Below are positions 1 to 8,533 of a stretch of DNA of 16,161 nucleotides, in pieces. Positions within the stretch are counted from its first letter, which is position 1. The number at the start of each line of letters is the position of its first letter. This DNA comes from Desulfoplanes sp. (GTDB taxonomy: Bacteria; Desulfobacterota; Desulfovibrionia; Desulfovibrionales; Desulfomicrobiaceae), in contig JAQVZR010000009.1 of NCBI GenBank assembly GCA_028708105.1, forward strand, positions 1 to 16,161, read 5' to 3'. The translations under genes were made by a program, and so were the position numbers. The notes beneath the pieces were generated by a model that made no database searches, was not told the origin of the DNA, and saw nothing but the letters and a program-made list of their open reading frames with translations.

Positions 1-470
1 GATCTGTAGGCCAAAAGATTGATAAGTGACCGCCCATCCTGCACAATCAGACTCTTGAATCGTCCACCCCAGAAGAATCCTTCGCGGTTGTGCCGCTGGT
101 TGTAGTACCGGGCAAATCCCTGCTTGATATCTTTGACAAACTGGGAAAGGGAGGTCCACCGCGTACGGAACCGCCCAACATCCTGGGGAGTAATCACCCT
201 GCCTTCGGGAAACCAGGACTCCAAGCGTTTCCGGATTTCATCCTCAGACGGGTGGTTCTCGGGATAGACCCGCCCAACCCAGTGAAAGTGATTCGACATG
301 ATACAAAATCCCAGAATATCCACGAAATAAAATGTGCTCAACCGCCGTATCAACCCCAAAAGATAGTCCTTCTCCGCAGTCTCCAAAGGAAACCCCGCCA
401 GCGCCGTCCTTGAAATAACATGATAAATCGTAGGCATATCACTCCGCACAAACCGTGCTATACGTGGCAT
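1..470 (-). CDS. REP-associated Y1 (HUH) transposase, 3' end cut by window edge
   Basis: This is a single-strand DNA transposase of the IS200/IS605-like Y1 family, in the REP-associated (RAYT) branch. Such enzymes nick hairpin DNA through a tyrosine. 156 residues are visible. The HUH metal motif is His-Phe-His at residues 61-63, in the context MSNHFHW, and the likely nucleophile is Y122 or Y123 in RYYNQRHNR, followed by the family's GRFKS stretch. I chose the ATG at 470 because it is preceded by AAAGGTG about 6 bases upstream and gives the N terminus MPRIARFVRSD seen in relatives; a second in-frame ATG lies at 437. The C terminus runs off the left edge. No flanking IS ends can be seen, so it may be a domesticated single-copy RAYT and not part of a mobile element. 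The family call is firm; activity is unknown. Confidence 0.88.
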   Translation of the reverse strand, partial: MPRIARFVRSDMPTIYHVISRTALAGFPLETAEKDYLLGLIRRLSTFYFVDILGFCIMSNHFHWVGRVYPENHPSEDEIRKRLESWFPEGRVITPQDVGRFRTRWTSLSQFVKDIKQGFARYYNQRHNREGFFWGGRFKSLIVQDGRSLINLLAYR

Positions 471-515
471 ACGCGCACCTTTCGAAGGTAAAAAATGGGG
501 TTGAAAAGCATGAAA

Positions 516-532
516 ATTCCATAGCATGGAAT
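516..532. repeat. Small perfect hairpin upstream of the RAYT gene
   Basis: ATTCCAT and ATGGAAT form a 7-bp stem with a 3-base loop (AGC). It lies in the 179-base gap between the transposase start and the Res stop. RAYT enzymes act on short hairpins, so this is a possible target-like site, but no second copy was seen in the window and the GTAG-type tetranucleotide of REP elements is not evident. On the minus strand the second arm is followed by TTTTC, so it could equally be a weak terminator for the defence operon. Confidence 0.35.
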
Positions 533-548
533 ATCTTTACTATCAACC

Positions 549-589
549 TGTCCCTTTGCCTTTCCATGGATGTCCCTTTGCCCTTTGCC
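549..589. repeat. Short direct repeat TGTCCCTTTGCC
   Basis: TGTCCCTTTGCC occurs at 549-560 and again at 571-582, 22 bases apart, followed by a partial copy CTTTGCC at 583-589. It lies just downstream of the defence operon and has no visible coding role. Confidence 0.5.
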
Positions 590-649
590 TTCTTTTTGGG
601 GTTTATCCTTTCCTGGCAGGTACACGGGCAATTTCTTAGGTGAATTTTA

Positions 650-3600
650 TTACGTCTCCAATCCATTCAAAAGTTTCCCTACATACGTTTCCTTATCATC
701 CGCCATGAAAAGCACATGCCTCTCCTCAAGCTCGTCCTTGGTCACCCCCCATTCCAGGCTGGAAAATTTTGTCGGGGTTACAATGAAACTTTCCAGGGTG
801 ATGCCGGGTTTGTTTAATCTGGTTTCGATGTCCTTGATTTGGTGATAGAATTGTACTTTTCGACTTCCTGGACCTTCGTGAATAAGACCATGGGGTTCGA
901 CAAAGACAATGTATTGTTGGTCGTCCGTTAGTACCCAGAGGATGAAATCAGGATGAAAGCCGCCTGCCTCGAAAAAGCCGACACCTTTCCCACGGCTCAG
1001 GTTTCTGAGCAGGAACAATTCCGTGTTCTCGTTGACCAGCTTTTCGTGATTCACCGCGCACCATGATTTGAGATCGCTCACGAATTGGAACTCACTGGGA
1101 TTCAGGGATACCGGGAGAATGGTAATTTTTCCCCCTTTCCGGACATTGAACACCGGCTGGAAAAGATGCCGGTCGAAATCGCAGACTGACAAATCGCCAA
1201 CCTTGGTGAGCTGATTCTTTTTTTTCTCCAGATCATCTTTGATCTCCAGGATGCTTTGAATAACCTGGGTATCACTGCCATCAACGATAAGTTCGTACTC
1301 ATCATCCTGTGGCAGGTTATCATCGTCCAGCGTTAGATCGCGTAATTCCAAACGAGGTTCGATGAATTCCCTGCGGCGGTAGTTGTACAGGGCGTCGCAA
1401 TGTCGTTTCAGCAATTCCGTGGCGATACGCTGTAAAAGACGAACTCCATCGAATCCGGACGGGTTCAATCGGGCTTCAGGCAAAAGCAGGGTATACCAAT
1501 CATTTTTGGACAACAGTTCTTTGATGCCTTTTTTCGAGATATTCAGGTTGTGCCAGCTTCGTTCTCGCTTGAATCTTTCCAGCTCGAAGTACAATGTGTC
1601 AAAGTCAAGAAGCGCAAGTTGGGATGTACCCAATGAAACCTGATCCTTTTCGGATAAGGATTTTGTGTCTCGTGATTCCATGCTGTGAATCCGAGGATAC
1701 CAGTCGGCTTCTACCCGATGTCGGGTCAGGTATTCGGGAACTTTGCCCAAAGTGGGAACAGGACCGTCCTTTTTGAATTCGTATTCCTTGCCGTCGGATT
1801 TTTTTCGTTTTGGCCGGAGAATCTGAAGCTTTTTTCCGATATCAAAAGTCACGTTCAGAGGTATGGTGATCCTTTGACGCTGTTCATTCCCGGGAAGGCC
1901 TTCGTCTTTAAGAAACTTGCGAAATTTATCCATGAAATCGGCTTCAATACCGAAAACATTCAGCGTTTCCAAATCATGGATGAATTCTGGCTGGCTGGGT
2001 GCATAGGAATGTCCGCTTCGTTTCAAACTCCATTCATAGCCTTTAAGCCTGACTCCTCGTCCAAAAAGCTGAATGATCTGAGATCCCTCGGATTTTCCTA
2101 CATGCATAAGCCCTAGGCTGCTGACCCGCCAACAATCCCATCCCTCTACGAATTTCTTGGAACCGATCAGCAGGTTGACCTTTGAGGAGGATTCTCTGAC
2201 TTGGGAAAACATGGCTTCTGAAAAATCAGTTTCTTCCACTGAAAGCTGGATACCCTCACCATCAGCTATTTCCAAGATATGATCGCACAACCCCTTGGCG
2301 TCACCCACGTTGATCAGTCCGAACGGGGTTTCTTCGGTTCCTGTCCGAAGAGCTATTTCTCCGGATTCTCCCTTGATACGGGCAAGGGTCAGATTTCCTC
2401 CATTGCCGTTGTTGAACAACCTGGTCAGAATATCCAGATACAAATCTTCCAGGGAGAATCCTCCATTCATCAACTTGTTGAGATAGTCGAATGCTCCGGC
2501 AAAAATATCATTTCCATCAGCGTCGAGCAGTCCGGTATCCTGGCCTTTCCCGGTTAGGATATCATGGATTCGTTCGGAGTATTTTTTCTTGTTCCCCAGA
2601 AAATCGGCTATGAATGTGATGATTTTGCCTACATCAGATGCAACGGCCTTTTCATCCTTTGTTCCCTTGGCTTTGGTCACCGTACTTCCCACAAAGACCC
2701 ATAACGGTTTTTCCAGATTGAACGGTTTGAAAACCTGATGTTTGTCCTGATAAATCCTGAGTTGTTGGTAAAATTTGAGCAAGGCGGCTGTCAGAAAATA
2801 GGGCAGGATGGCTTCAGCGACTTCCCGGTCATGCTCCACTTTCAGGGCCTTCTTGCTGGCACTTCGGCTTGCCTTGGCTTTTTCCAGCAATCGTTTGATT
2901 GTTCCCTGATCAGGATGGGGCAGATTGTCTATCTTGTAATCTTTGCCGAACCCGTCTTCATAAAACCATCGGTAGGAGTAATCGAATAATACGGTCCTGG
3001 CATAATCGTCCTCGTGCCCGCCTCCCGAAACAGCCTGCTCAAAGGTGGCGGAGTATTCAAAAGTAAACCCCTTCTCGCAGAGCATTGCCCGATTTTTGAA
3101 CCAGACATTTTCTTCTTTGTTGACGTTCTTGCCCGAGAGTCCACGGTGTCCTTCATCCACGAGAAGTAAATTGTTATTCCCCAGACTCTTTGTCGCGATT
3201 GTTCCTGGCCCCTGCTTGTCCCCAAGCTTGGTGATCTCGAAAACATCCACTGCATAGATTGTCCTTTGTTCCGCATCTGCGGGCGTTCGGACAACCCGGG
3301 CCAGGATATCACTTTCCTTGAATTCAGCCACATGCTGTTCCGAAAGTCGTGCATTGGGTGTCAGCAGAAACACCCGAGAAAGATTTTTGTCCCTTCCATA
3401 TTGGGCCGCATACGTTTTGAACTGGAGCATGTTCACATGCATGAGCAGAGTCTTCCCGCTCCCGGTGGCACTCTGGATACAGAGCTTGTTCAGATCATCC
3501 TTCTCAAAGAACGATAAATTATGCTCATGCTTGGTGTCAGTTTCATCAAAACGGACCAAGGGGGCATAGGTCGTCCACTTGGCGTTGAACCGGTCGGCAA

Positions 3601-4039
3601 AAGCGTTCAGATCCTCCAGGAGGCCATCTATGTCCCCAAAAAATCGATCCAGATAGATTTCAACAAAGAGCAGGGTCAACCACTGGTAGTATTTCCAAAC
3701 CACAGGCCGGTCCCGCTTTTCATTGATCGCCTTGGTGTGGCTAACGATATTTTCTTCGTAATTCTTGATCTGATCCAGAGAGAGGCGACATTGGTCTGAC
3801 TTGAAAAAAGTGCTCTCTGTGAGTTGATAGAAAAACTTATGGAGGTCACCTTGGGTCAGCCCTTCGGAGTTCTTGGCTTTGAGGGGTTCGGACAGTACGT
3901 GGAAAGGACGGACGACCTGATCGCCAATCGTATGAGTCTGGAACGGGTCGATGCCAAACAGACTGATGAGCCATTGATTGAGAAGCAGTTTGTTCCGAAA
4001 CGGGTGGTGTTTCGGTCCGGAGGATTTACGCTTTGCCAT
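650..4039 (-). CDS. Type III restriction Res-like SF2 helicase with putative C-terminal nuclease
   Basis: ATP-driven DNA translocase and probable nuclease subunit, 1129 residues from the ATG at 4039. I chose that start because GGGAGGA lies just upstream; an in-frame GTG at 4057 is the alternative. Motif I is SATGSGKT (residues 190-197), motif II is DEGH (295-298), motif III is SAT (330-332), EGWD is at 632-635 and motif VI QLFGRGVR at 657-664. This is the pattern of type III Res proteins. Near the C terminus, HPDFILW (PD at 1030-1031) followed by VEPHG (E1048, H1050) looks like a PD-(D/E)xK nuclease core with His in place of Lys. The gene overlaps the end of the RhuM gene by 14 bases and is the last gene of the operon, closed by two tandem TAA codons. 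In type III systems Res cuts only in complex with Mod; here the neighbouring methyltransferase is the likely partner. Confidence 0.85.
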   Translation of the reverse strand: MAKRKSSGPKHHPFRNKLLLNQWLISLFGIDPFQTHTIGDQVVRPFHVLSEPLKAKNSEGLTQGDLHKFFYQLTESTFFKSDQCRLSLDQIKNYEENIVSHTKAINEKRDRPVVWKYYQWLTLLFVEIYLDRFFGDIDGLLEDLNAFADRFNAKWTTYAPLVRFDETDTKHEHNLSFFEKDDLNKLCIQSATGSGKTLLMHVNMLQFKTYAAQYGRDKNLSRVFLLTPNARLSEQHVAEFKESDILARVVRTPADAEQRTIYAVDVFEITKLGDKQGPGTIATKSLGNNNLLLVDEGHRGLSGKNVNKEENVWFKNRAMLCEKGFTFEYSATFEQAVSGGGHEDDYARTVLFDYSYRWFYEDGFGKDYKIDNLPHPDQGTIKRLLEKAKASRSASKKALKVEHDREVAEAILPYFLTAALLKFYQQLRIYQDKHQVFKPFNLEKPLWVFVGSTVTKAKGTKDEKAVASDVGKIITFIADFLGNKKKYSERIHDILTGKGQDTGLLDADGNDIFAGAFDYLNKLMNGGFSLEDLYLDILTRLFNNGNGGNLTLARIKGESGEIALRTGTEETPFGLINVGDAKGLCDHILEIADGEGIQLSVEETDFSEAMFSQVRESSSKVNLLIGSKKFVEGWDCWRVSSLGLMHVGKSEGSQIIQLFGRGVRLKGYEWSLKRSGHSYAPSQPEFIHDLETLNVFGIEADFMDKFRKFLKDEGLPGNEQRQRITIPLNVTFDIGKKLQILRPKRKKSDGKEYEFKKDGPVPTLGKVPEYLTRHRVEADWYPRIHSMESRDTKSLSEKDQVSLGTSQLALLDFDTLYFELERFKRERSWHNLNISKKGIKELLSKNDWYTLLLPEARLNPSGFDGVRLLQRIATELLKRHCDALYNYRRREFIEPRLELRDLTLDDDNLPQDDEYELIVDGSDTQVIQSILEIKDDLEKKKNQLTKVGDLSVCDFDRHLFQPVFNVRKGGKITILPVSLNPSEFQFVSDLKSWCAVNHEKLVNENTELFLLRNLSRGKGVGFFEAGGFHPDFILWVLTDDQQYIVFVEPHGLIHEGPGSRKVQFYHQIKDIETRLNKPGITLESFIVTPTKFSSLEWGVTKDELEERHVLFMADDKETYVGKLLNGLET

Positions 4040-5090
4040 GGCTTCCTCCCTTGTCACCGTGCTGGGAGGGGATAATTTTGGCCGCTTCTTCCAGTTGGTT
4101 CATATAATCGGCTTCAGCCACTGCTTCCTTATCGTGCCTTCGCTGTTCAGCAAACAAATCATATTCATTCTTGGCATAATCAGCGGCCTCTTTCTTGGTC
4201 ATGGTCCCGGCATTGGGCAGGACATTGCGGTCATTGAAACGCAAAAAGCCATCCAGTTTTTCTTTCCAATCTCTCAAAAAGACCTTTTGCCGACGTTTGG
4301 CCTGGTCTTCGGCATAATCCAGCCACATGACCACGATGCGATTCAGTTCGCTGATTTCATTCTCAGTGAGATAATTTTTGGCAACGGTTACATCGGTTTT
4401 TCGAATTTCCTGCTTGTTCCAACTGGTCAACCCCATATTGGGCAATCGATGGTCGGTTCTGGATCGGATCAGTTCCGGGGCGGTCATACCCGTGGCCGCA
4501 AAATGCAGTTTGTTCTGGATGATGCTGAAAAAGTGATTCGTATCCGGATGACTGGGTTGATAATCGTCCGCCATCTTGAAGATTTCCCGCACCCTCAGAT
4601 ACATCCTCCGTTCGCTGGCACGGATGTCCCGGATGCGTTCCAGCATCTCGTCGAAATAGTCGGGAGCGCCTGAATCATCGACAGGGGGATTTTTGAGGCG
4701 TTCATCGTCCATGACGAATCCCTTAACGATATATTCCGTCAATTGCTTGGTGGCCCATATACGAAAACGGGTGGCGACCAGGGATTTGACGCGATAACCG
4801 ACTGAAATAATAGCATCAAGGTTGTAAAAATTAGTCTGATATTTTTTGCCGTCGGTGGCAGTTGTAAAGAATTTCTTTACAGCTGAATCCGGATCAAGCT
4901 CCCCCTCGGAAAAAATATTTTTGAGGTGCTGACCGATATTCTGTTTGGATGTCTGGAACAGCTGGGCCATATCCGCCTGGGTCATCCATAAGGTCTCCTG
5001 TCTGAGGCGGACATCGATTTTTACCTGCCCATCTTCTGCCTGGTAGATAAGGACCTCGCCGCCGGTGGGGATCATCTTGTCGTTGGCCAT
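4026..5090 (-). CDS. RhuM-family protein embedded in the restriction operon
   Basis: 354 residues from the ATG at 5090, preceded by a clear GGAGG site; the in-frame ATG at 5108 would place that site inside the gene. The sequence follows the RhuM family, first named from a Salmonella pathogenicity island and of unknown biochemical function. The N-terminal third has a helix-turn-helix-like stretch (WMTQADMAQLFQTSKQNIGQ, about residues 35-54), then the family block around YNLDAIISVGYRVKS and TRFRIWATKQLTEYIVKG. The C-terminal half is charged and probably helical. It starts 1 base after the methyltransferase stop and ends 14 bases inside the Res gene, so it is translationally coupled to both. RhuM-type genes often sit in defence loci, so a sensor, DNA-binding accessory or toxin role is possible. 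That is inference; no catalytic motif is visible. Confidence 0.85.
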   Translation of the reverse strand: MANDKMIPTGGEVLIYQAEDGQVKIDVRLRQETLWMTQADMAQLFQTSKQNIGQHLKNIFSEGELDPDSAVKKFFTTATDGKKYQTNFYNLDAIISVGYRVKSLVATRFRIWATKQLTEYIVKGFVMDDERLKNPPVDDSGAPDYFDEMLERIRDIRASERRMYLRVREIFKMADDYQPSHPDTNHFFSIIQNKLHFAATGMTAPELIRSRTDHRLPNMGLTSWNKQEIRKTDVTVAKNYLTENEISELNRIVVMWLDYAEDQAKRRQKVFLRDWKEKLDGFLRFNDRNVLPNAGTMTKKEAADYAKNEYDLFAEQRRHDKEAVAEADYMNQLEEAAKIIPSQHGDKGGSHGKA

Positions 5091-5091
5091 C

Positions 5092-8000
5092 CTATATCCC
5101 CTCCACATCCCACATACGCTTCATGAATTCTTCCTCGATGAGGCGGACCTTCCACGTATCGGTTTCCTGACGGAGATTGGGCAGATTGTTGGAACCGTTG
5201 ACGTAGATGGTGTCGAATTCGAAATCCTGGGTGCTGATGCGGTTTTTATTGAACCACTCATCCAGCATGAGGTTGTCTTTTTCCTGATCGCCGGTGAGAT
5301 TGCGCCAGACGATGAGGACCTTCTCTTTCTGGCCGTTATTGGGGGTGGTTGGGTCTTTGGGAAGCCAGCCTTCTACGGTGCGGAAGCACCAGGTGCTGGG
5401 GCCACGAAACACACGAAAGACACGAAAAGGGGGGTTGGGGTCTTCCTGGGTGGGTGGTTCAGGCTTGATTTGGCGGAGTTTGCCATTGAGAATGAGTTTC
5501 GTTGTTTGCTCGTCCGGGACGTCGGTATCCTTGATCCGCTTGAAATCTGCGGTAAATCCCTGAGGGAAACCGGTTTTGATAACCCGCAGGCCGATCAGGT
5601 AATTGAAGGTTTCTGCAAGGTCCACGGGGCGAGTGACATATTCATCTGCCCCCGGCTTTTTGACCTTGAGCATATAGGCGGTGGGGTCGGTAAAATCGTC
5701 GATATTTAGAAGGGATTGGCTGCCTTGGGTCTCCATGTCCAAGAGATAGTGGAGCATGTAGTCTTCATGAAGATCAGGATCGGATGAGGCTGCGGGGATT
5801 GTAGTCATGCGCAGGTTGTTCAGTGTGTCTTCGTAGGATTCGAGACTGATATATTTGATGCATTGGGAGATGCCCGTTTGGGGCGCAGTTGGCTTGCTAT
5901 TTTTCCAGGATTCGGAATAAACGATTTTTTCTATACGAGGTTTGAGGACCGTATCGAAATAGTTTCCTACCTCTACAAGAATGTATTTGCGTTTACCGCC
6001 ATCTTCACGATTAAGGTTGGCAACGGCATGACCTGTTGTACCGGAGCCAGCAAAGTAGTCGAGTACGTATCCAATATTAGCCCCATTACATTGTGCGAAT
6101 AAGGTATCCTTAACAGTATTTATTGATTTGGGATATGAAAATAATTTTGTTGAATTAACACCAAGTATAGACTGTAAAACTTTTGTTCCATATTCACTGG
6201 CATCATACTTTGGGTCAACCCAAAGACTACGCATTGTCCCTGTATCTTTATTGAATATTATTTGAAGTGATGATCGACCTTTTTTGACTTCAAGTTTATC
6301 AAATATTTTTTCTACAGAGCTTAGTGAATAACGCCATTTTTTTTCATTTCCAGATTCGTCAATAGGCCATATTTCAATTGTTCCATCATTTTTTTGAATA
6401 TTGCTTGATGTTGGATGAAAGTCTTCTGAAGGAATTTTTCCTATACTAATTATTTTTAAATCTCGGGTGATGAATGGGTAGAAACAGGTCTTTGCATCAG
6501 TACGGTCAGATTCGGTGCCACTATCCCGTAAATTTCTTACATCGATTTCATTACGTTTTACATCTGCAATACATTTCTGCGTATCGGATGGGTAAATAAA
6601 ATAAGCAAATTCATGTATATATGAAATATTCTTACCTTGTTGACCGCGTGGATTATGAACAATCGGAATACATGCTTTGACCCAATCAACGAAGACGCTA
6701 TTTATTGCTTGACCTAATACTTCCTGTTCCACCTCATCAATGGCGATGACGTTCGAACAGTCATCGCCAAGAAATTCCTTGCCAAGCGCAAGCCGGTCCG
6801 TCATCAAACTAATCCAAGATCCATGTTTGTAAGTATTTTTGTATAAAATTTCGCTGGAATTAGCGTTATATGGTGGATCAATATACACGCACCTAACCTG
6901 TTTCCGAAATCTCTCCTGCAATAAATTCAACGCCTGAAAATTCTCTGAATGAACCAGCAACCCTTCACATTGTTGGTCAAAATCTTCCAGCGATGCGATC
7001 AATCGCATCTTGAAATCTTCGCCAAAAAATCGGGTGTCCAGAACCAATTTATCGTTGGCTTTGAGGAATTCAACGGTCAAAGGATTTGAGTACCCATGGG
7101 TCATCATCCCAGCTTTGATCTCATCAATGGCAAAAAGCATGACCCATTCTTCACGTTGGGCATCATTGGCCGCTATTTCCGGATAGAGTTCCTCAGGGAT
7201 CCGGTCCAAGGTAATGCAATAATTAGTTTCAACCACGAATTTTTTCTTAAGCCATAGCTTCTTTTGAAAATCCTCGAGCTGGGCCAGGAAATCAATAAGC
7301 TTGTCCCCAATCCGTCTGAACACTTTGATCTTTTTCAGATAGTCTTCAACGGCAGGGGCATCGGCGTTTTCAATGTCGTCCAGCCGCATCATCTCATTCT
7401 TGATGTAAAAATTCATCTCCCGGCGGAGGAAGCCACCCAGATCCTTATGGATGAAGTAATCCATGGTATTATGACCCGTGTACTGATTCACGTATTTGGC
7501 CAGGACAGGACGTTTTTTGTCTTTATCTGTGGGGGCAGGGATTTTGAACAACTTGGCATACTCAGCAGCCAAAGCCTTATGCTCTTCATTCTCAATGGTC
7601 AGGTTATCCAGTGATGCCAGTACTGTATTCACGGTTTCCAGATTCTTTTTTTCCCGCCAGGTATTGTCTCTGCCGGTTTTCTCCGGATCAGGGCGATATT
7701 CAAAATTGACCCGAATTCCTCCTTTTTCGTCGATCTCGACAGGCTTGTCCTTGTGGATGATAAAAAATCGTTTGGAGCTGTCACCGGCCTTGATGTTCCC
7801 GTGTTCCCCCTCGGATGCGTCTACGATATTGAAATGAACCTTGTAGGAGTCTCGGGAAAGGTGTAGCCCCATTTTTTCCATGTAGTTCAGCCCAAGATAT
7901 TCTTGGGACTTAGCAAGGTCGAAGGAATAATTGCAGAAATACTCGGTGGTTTTGATATAATACTGATCGGCATTGGCCCAATGGAGTTTCACTTCCTCCC

Positions 8001-8457
8001 CGCTATACGGGATGGCATACGGAGCCGCTTTGTCCTGAGTTTCCCGGGTGTAATACCGTCTTGATATGAAGTCGCCATCCTCGTAATACCGCTCAAAAAA
8101 ATGGTAGAGATGGTCATAGACATCGGCTTCGTGGTTGGCTGTATGAGCGGCTTTTGAAAAGGCCGCCATTGCTTCCTTCACGGCAGGAACGTTTTCCGGA
8201 TCAGGTGCGCCGTATTTTTTTGCCTGTTCGATAGCCTCGTCCACCTTGCCCTTGAGCACAGCCTGCTGCTGTTCGTCTTCCTTGCCGAATTCATCGGCAA
8301 TCATCTGTAATAAGTCCTTGTCGATGAATTTCTGCACGTCCTTGGCCTTGGCATGCATAATCCGATAAAATCCGAAATCCAGATCCGGCTGGTCCAGCTG
8401 AAACAATTCTTTGAGCTTGCCGAGCAAACGATCACGCAACTGCTGTGTAGTAGGCAT
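5092..8457 (-). CDS. Adenine-N6 DNA methyltransferase, type III Mod-like, long form
   Basis: 1121 residues from the ATG at 8457, preceded by AGGAGA; a TTG at 8490 is a weaker in-frame start. It should transfer a methyl group from S-adenosylmethionine to adenine N6. The catalytic motif IV is DPPY (residues 527-530) and the cofactor motif I is FAGSGT (802-807). The order DPPY before FAGSGT is that of the beta class, as in type III Mod proteins. The block WVDPKYDASEYGT (about 746-758) is also typical of Mod. Between the motifs lies the target-recognition region, whose DNA is far more AT-rich than the flanks. About 500 residues precede the catalytic part and about 290 follow it, much longer than a usual Mod of about 650. 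Residues 1011-1019 (FRVFRVFRG) are encoded by a short dispersed repeat. It partners with the downstream Res and probably the upstream SNF2 helicase. Confidence 0.9.
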   Translation of the reverse strand: MPTTQQLRDRLLGKLKELFQLDQPDLDFGFYRIMHAKAKDVQKFIDKDLLQMIADEFGKEDEQQQAVLKGKVDEAIEQAKKYGAPDPENVPAVKEAMAAFSKAAHTANHEADVYDHLYHFFERYYEDGDFISRRYYTRETQDKAAPYAIPYSGEEVKLHWANADQYYIKTTEYFCNYSFDLAKSQEYLGLNYMEKMGLHLSRDSYKVHFNIVDASEGEHGNIKAGDSSKRFFIIHKDKPVEIDEKGGIRVNFEYRPDPEKTGRDNTWREKKNLETVNTVLASLDNLTIENEEHKALAAEYAKLFKIPAPTDKDKKRPVLAKYVNQYTGHNTMDYFIHKDLGGFLRREMNFYIKNEMMRLDDIENADAPAVEDYLKKIKVFRRIGDKLIDFLAQLEDFQKKLWLKKKFVVETNYCITLDRIPEELYPEIAANDAQREEWVMLFAIDEIKAGMMTHGYSNPLTVEFLKANDKLVLDTRFFGEDFKMRLIASLEDFDQQCEGLLVHSENFQALNLLQERFRKQVRCVYIDPPYNANSSEILYKNTYKHGSWISLMTDRLALGKEFLGDDCSNVIAIDEVEQEVLGQAINSVFVDWVKACIPIVHNPRGQQGKNISYIHEFAYFIYPSDTQKCIADVKRNEIDVRNLRDSGTESDRTDAKTCFYPFITRDLKIISIGKIPSEDFHPTSSNIQKNDGTIEIWPIDESGNEKKWRYSLSSVEKIFDKLEVKKGRSSLQIIFNKDTGTMRSLWVDPKYDASEYGTKVLQSILGVNSTKLFSYPKSINTVKDTLFAQCNGANIGYVLDYFAGSGTTGHAVANLNREDGGKRKYILVEVGNYFDTVLKPRIEKIVYSESWKNSKPTAPQTGISQCIKYISLESYEDTLNNLRMTTIPAASSDPDLHEDYMLHYLLDMETQGSQSLLNIDDFTDPTAYMLKVKKPGADEYVTRPVDLAETFNYLIGLRVIKTGFPQGFTADFKRIKDTDVPDEQTTKLILNGKLRQIKPEPPTQEDPNPPFRVFRVFRGPSTWCFRTVEGWLPKDPTTPNNGQKEKVLIVWRNLTGDQEKDNLMLDEWFNKNRISTQDFEFDTIYVNGSNNLPNLRQETDTWKVRLIEEEFMKRMWDVEGI
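5402..5428 (+). repeat. CACGAA-type short repeat inside the methyltransferase gene
   Basis: The plus strand holds CCACGAAACACACGAA followed by AGACACGAAAA, a run of CACGAAA units. It is read in frame on the minus strand as FRVFRVFRG. A 16-base core matches, at 15 of 16 positions, the minus-strand sequence around 8516-8533 between the helicase and methyltransferase genes. Confidence 0.65.
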
Positions 8458-8515
8458 ATCTGATTCTCCTGATCCCTCAAAAATAATCAAAAAGATTTTT
8501 TAAAATTTCAAATAG

Positions 8516-8533
8516 TTCGTGTGGTTCGTGGTT
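8516..8533 (-). repeat. Second, inverted copy of the CACGAA-type repeat
   Basis: The minus strand reads AACCACGAACCACACGAA, with the 16-base core CCACGAACCACACGAA differing at one base from the copy at 5402. It lies in the 75-base gap before the methyltransferase gene and overlaps the first base of the SNF2 stop codon, so insertion of the repeat may have reshaped the end of that gene. Confidence 0.6.

Noticed and set aside
549..589. CRISPR-like repeats
   Set aside because: Only two copies of a 12-base motif with a partial third; no regular spacers and no cas genes in the window.
3978..4673. Plus-strand open frame of about 230 codons
   Set aside because: It is antisense to the RhuM and Res genes, whose motifs and ribosome-binding sites are clear; the composition is that of a shadow frame.
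5065..5709. Plus-strand open frame of about 214 codons
   Set aside because: It is antisense to the methyltransferase C terminus and has no ribosome-binding site or recognisable domain.
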